The notes beneath the pieces were generated by a model, which made no database searches, was not told the DNA's origin, and saw only the letters and a list, made by a program, of their open reading frames with translations. The position numbers and the translations under genes are program-made. Positions 6,013 through 6,599 of a stretch of DNA of 6,599 bases are shown one piece after another. The DNA is from Xanthobacteraceae bacterium (GTDB lineage Bacteria; Pseudomonadota; Alphaproteobacteria; Rhizobiales; Xanthobacteraceae). Numbering within the stretch: the stretch's first letter is position 1; every line of letters begins with the position of its first letter. The stretch covers positions 1 to 6,599 of the forward strand of contig JASHYD010001136.1 of NCBI GenBank assembly GCA_030043175.1, in the 5' to 3' direction.

Positions 6013-6041
6013 TTGACTCAAGCGAGAGCTTCTCTCACCAT
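6013..6041 (+). promoter_or_regulatory. Weak candidate promoter for the downstream secreted protein
   Basis: TTGACT (6013-6018) matches the -35 consensus at 5 of 6 bases. CACCAT (6036-6041) follows a 17-bp spacer but matches TATAAT at only 3 of 6. The spacer contains a small dyad, GAGAG-CTT-N-CTCTC (6024-6036). The leader to the ATG at 6113 would be about 65 nt. Confidence 0.25.
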
Positions 6042-6112
6042 GACGGGCTCCCGCCCTACCGTGCCGGGCAAGCGGGGTAGGATCGGGTCGCGGGGACGAG
6101 CGGAGCAAACCG

Positions 6113-6599
6113 ATGACCAAGCTTTTATTGATGTGCATCACGGCGGGGCTTTCGTGCTCTGTCACGGCTCTGTGGCCCACGCTCGTCGCCGAAGCCAGCG
6201 AACGCCAGGCCTCTTCCATACCCAACTTCGCGCCTGACCCCGGCACCGCCTGGACGCTGAACCGCCCTGCCCATGATGACTTCCTGCCGCCGCCCAGCGG
6301 GCCGGGCCCGGTCCTGGCCGACAAGGCTCATCCCTATGTTCCCAACGGTCAGGGCCAGCCGACATACCGGGTCGCCGACCTCACCAATCCTATCCTCAAG
6401 CCCTGGGTCATCGAGCGGATGCGAAAGGCCAATGATGAGGTGCTGGCCGGAAAGGTGCCGTTCATCGCCCGCGAGCGGTGCTGGCCGGCCGGCGTTCCGG
6501 GTCTCGACATCTACAACCGCGGCCAGCCGGTTCATTTCATTCAGACGCCCAAGATGGTCGTCTATATCAACGAGCTTTACGCGCAAATCCGCCACATCT
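6113..6599 (+). CDS. Uncharacterised secreted protein, 5' part only (runs off the window)
   Basis: The frame is open from the ATG at 6113 to the window edge: 162 residues with no stop. GGAG at 6102-6105 lies 7 nt upstream. The N-terminus MTKLLLMCITAGLSCSVTALWPTLVAEA is a likely signal peptide, so the product is probably exported. The mature part includes DKAHPYVPNGQGQPTYRVADLTNP (70-93), ERMRKANDEVLAGKVPFIARERCWPAGVPG (101-130) and HFIQTPKMVVYINELYAQIRHI (141-162). This pattern (HPYVPN, RVADLxNP, RMxKANDxVLAGKxxFxAxxxCxPAGVPG, QTPxxVxxI) resembles a family of uncharacterised proteobacterial secreted proteins that I recall being annotated only as hypothetical. Cys123 is the sole cysteine in the mature part seen. 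No catalytic motif is recognisable. It follows the other two exported proteins on the same strand. Confidence 0.85.
   Translation, partial: MTKLLLMCITAGLSCSVTALWPTLVAEASERQASSIPNFAPDPGTAWTLNRPAHDDFLPPPSGPGPVLADKAHPYVPNGQGQPTYRVADLTNPILKPWVIERMRKANDEVLAGKVPFIARERCWPAGVPGLDIYNRGQPVHFIQTPKMVVYINELYAQIRHI

Larger units (their letters stand above)
5369..6112. other. Intergenic repeat-rich region, no convincing gene
   Basis: This 744-bp gap holds, in order, a hairpin, a 15-bp tandem array, an AT-rich island and a C/G-rich repeat, all listed separately. The longest plus-strand frame (5449-5808, GTG start, 119 codons) runs through the tandem array and the AT-rich island but has no ribosome binding site and no recognisable domain. 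A second frame, 5805-6080, is Pro/Arg-rich and also looks spurious. I see no transposase, tRNA or phage gene. Confidence 0.6.

Overview
The window is GC-rich DNA with alphaproteobacterial character: high-GC third codon positions, a Liv-type ABC transporter, a periplasmic PQQ dehydrogenase and long antisense shadow reading frames. Protein style suggests Bradyrhizobium, Rhodopseudomonas or a relative, but the sequence alone does not settle the genus.

Minus strand, 93-1615: a two-gene unit, livG then livF, encodes the two cytoplasmic ATPases of a branched-chain amino acid (HAAT/Liv-type) importer. The genes overlap by 4 bp (GTGA). No permease (livH/livM) or binding-protein gene is in the window, so the transporter is incomplete here. 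A perfect hairpin lies just past livF.

Gap 1616-2260: 645 bp between divergently transcribed units. I see no convincing gene, but it holds two perfect dyads and a TATAAT box facing the PQQ gene.

Plus strand, 2261-6599: three consecutive genes encode proteins with Sec-type signal peptides. They are a PQQ-dependent alcohol dehydrogenase (2261-3919) with the Asp-x-Asp pair typical of lanthanide-using enzymes, an NHL-type beta-propeller protein (4214-5368), and the first 162 residues of an uncharacterised secreted protein (6113 to the window edge). Each has its own ribosome binding site. Hairpins follow the first two, so they are probably separate transcripts that share a location and a compartment, not a tight operon. 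Together they look like a periplasmic oxidation module: the dehydrogenase would oxidise an alcohol or aldehyde and pass electrons to a cytochrome c not present here. The roles of the other two are unknown.

Gap 5369-6112: 744 bp without a convincing gene but with unusual structure. It has a hairpin, six copies of a 15-bp tandem repeat, a roughly 200-bp AT-rich island with repeated GGGA-type motifs, and a C/G-rich imperfect repeat. It resembles a mosaic of degenerate intergenic repeats or mobile-element debris. I see no complete insertion sequence, tRNA, rRNA or CRISPR array.
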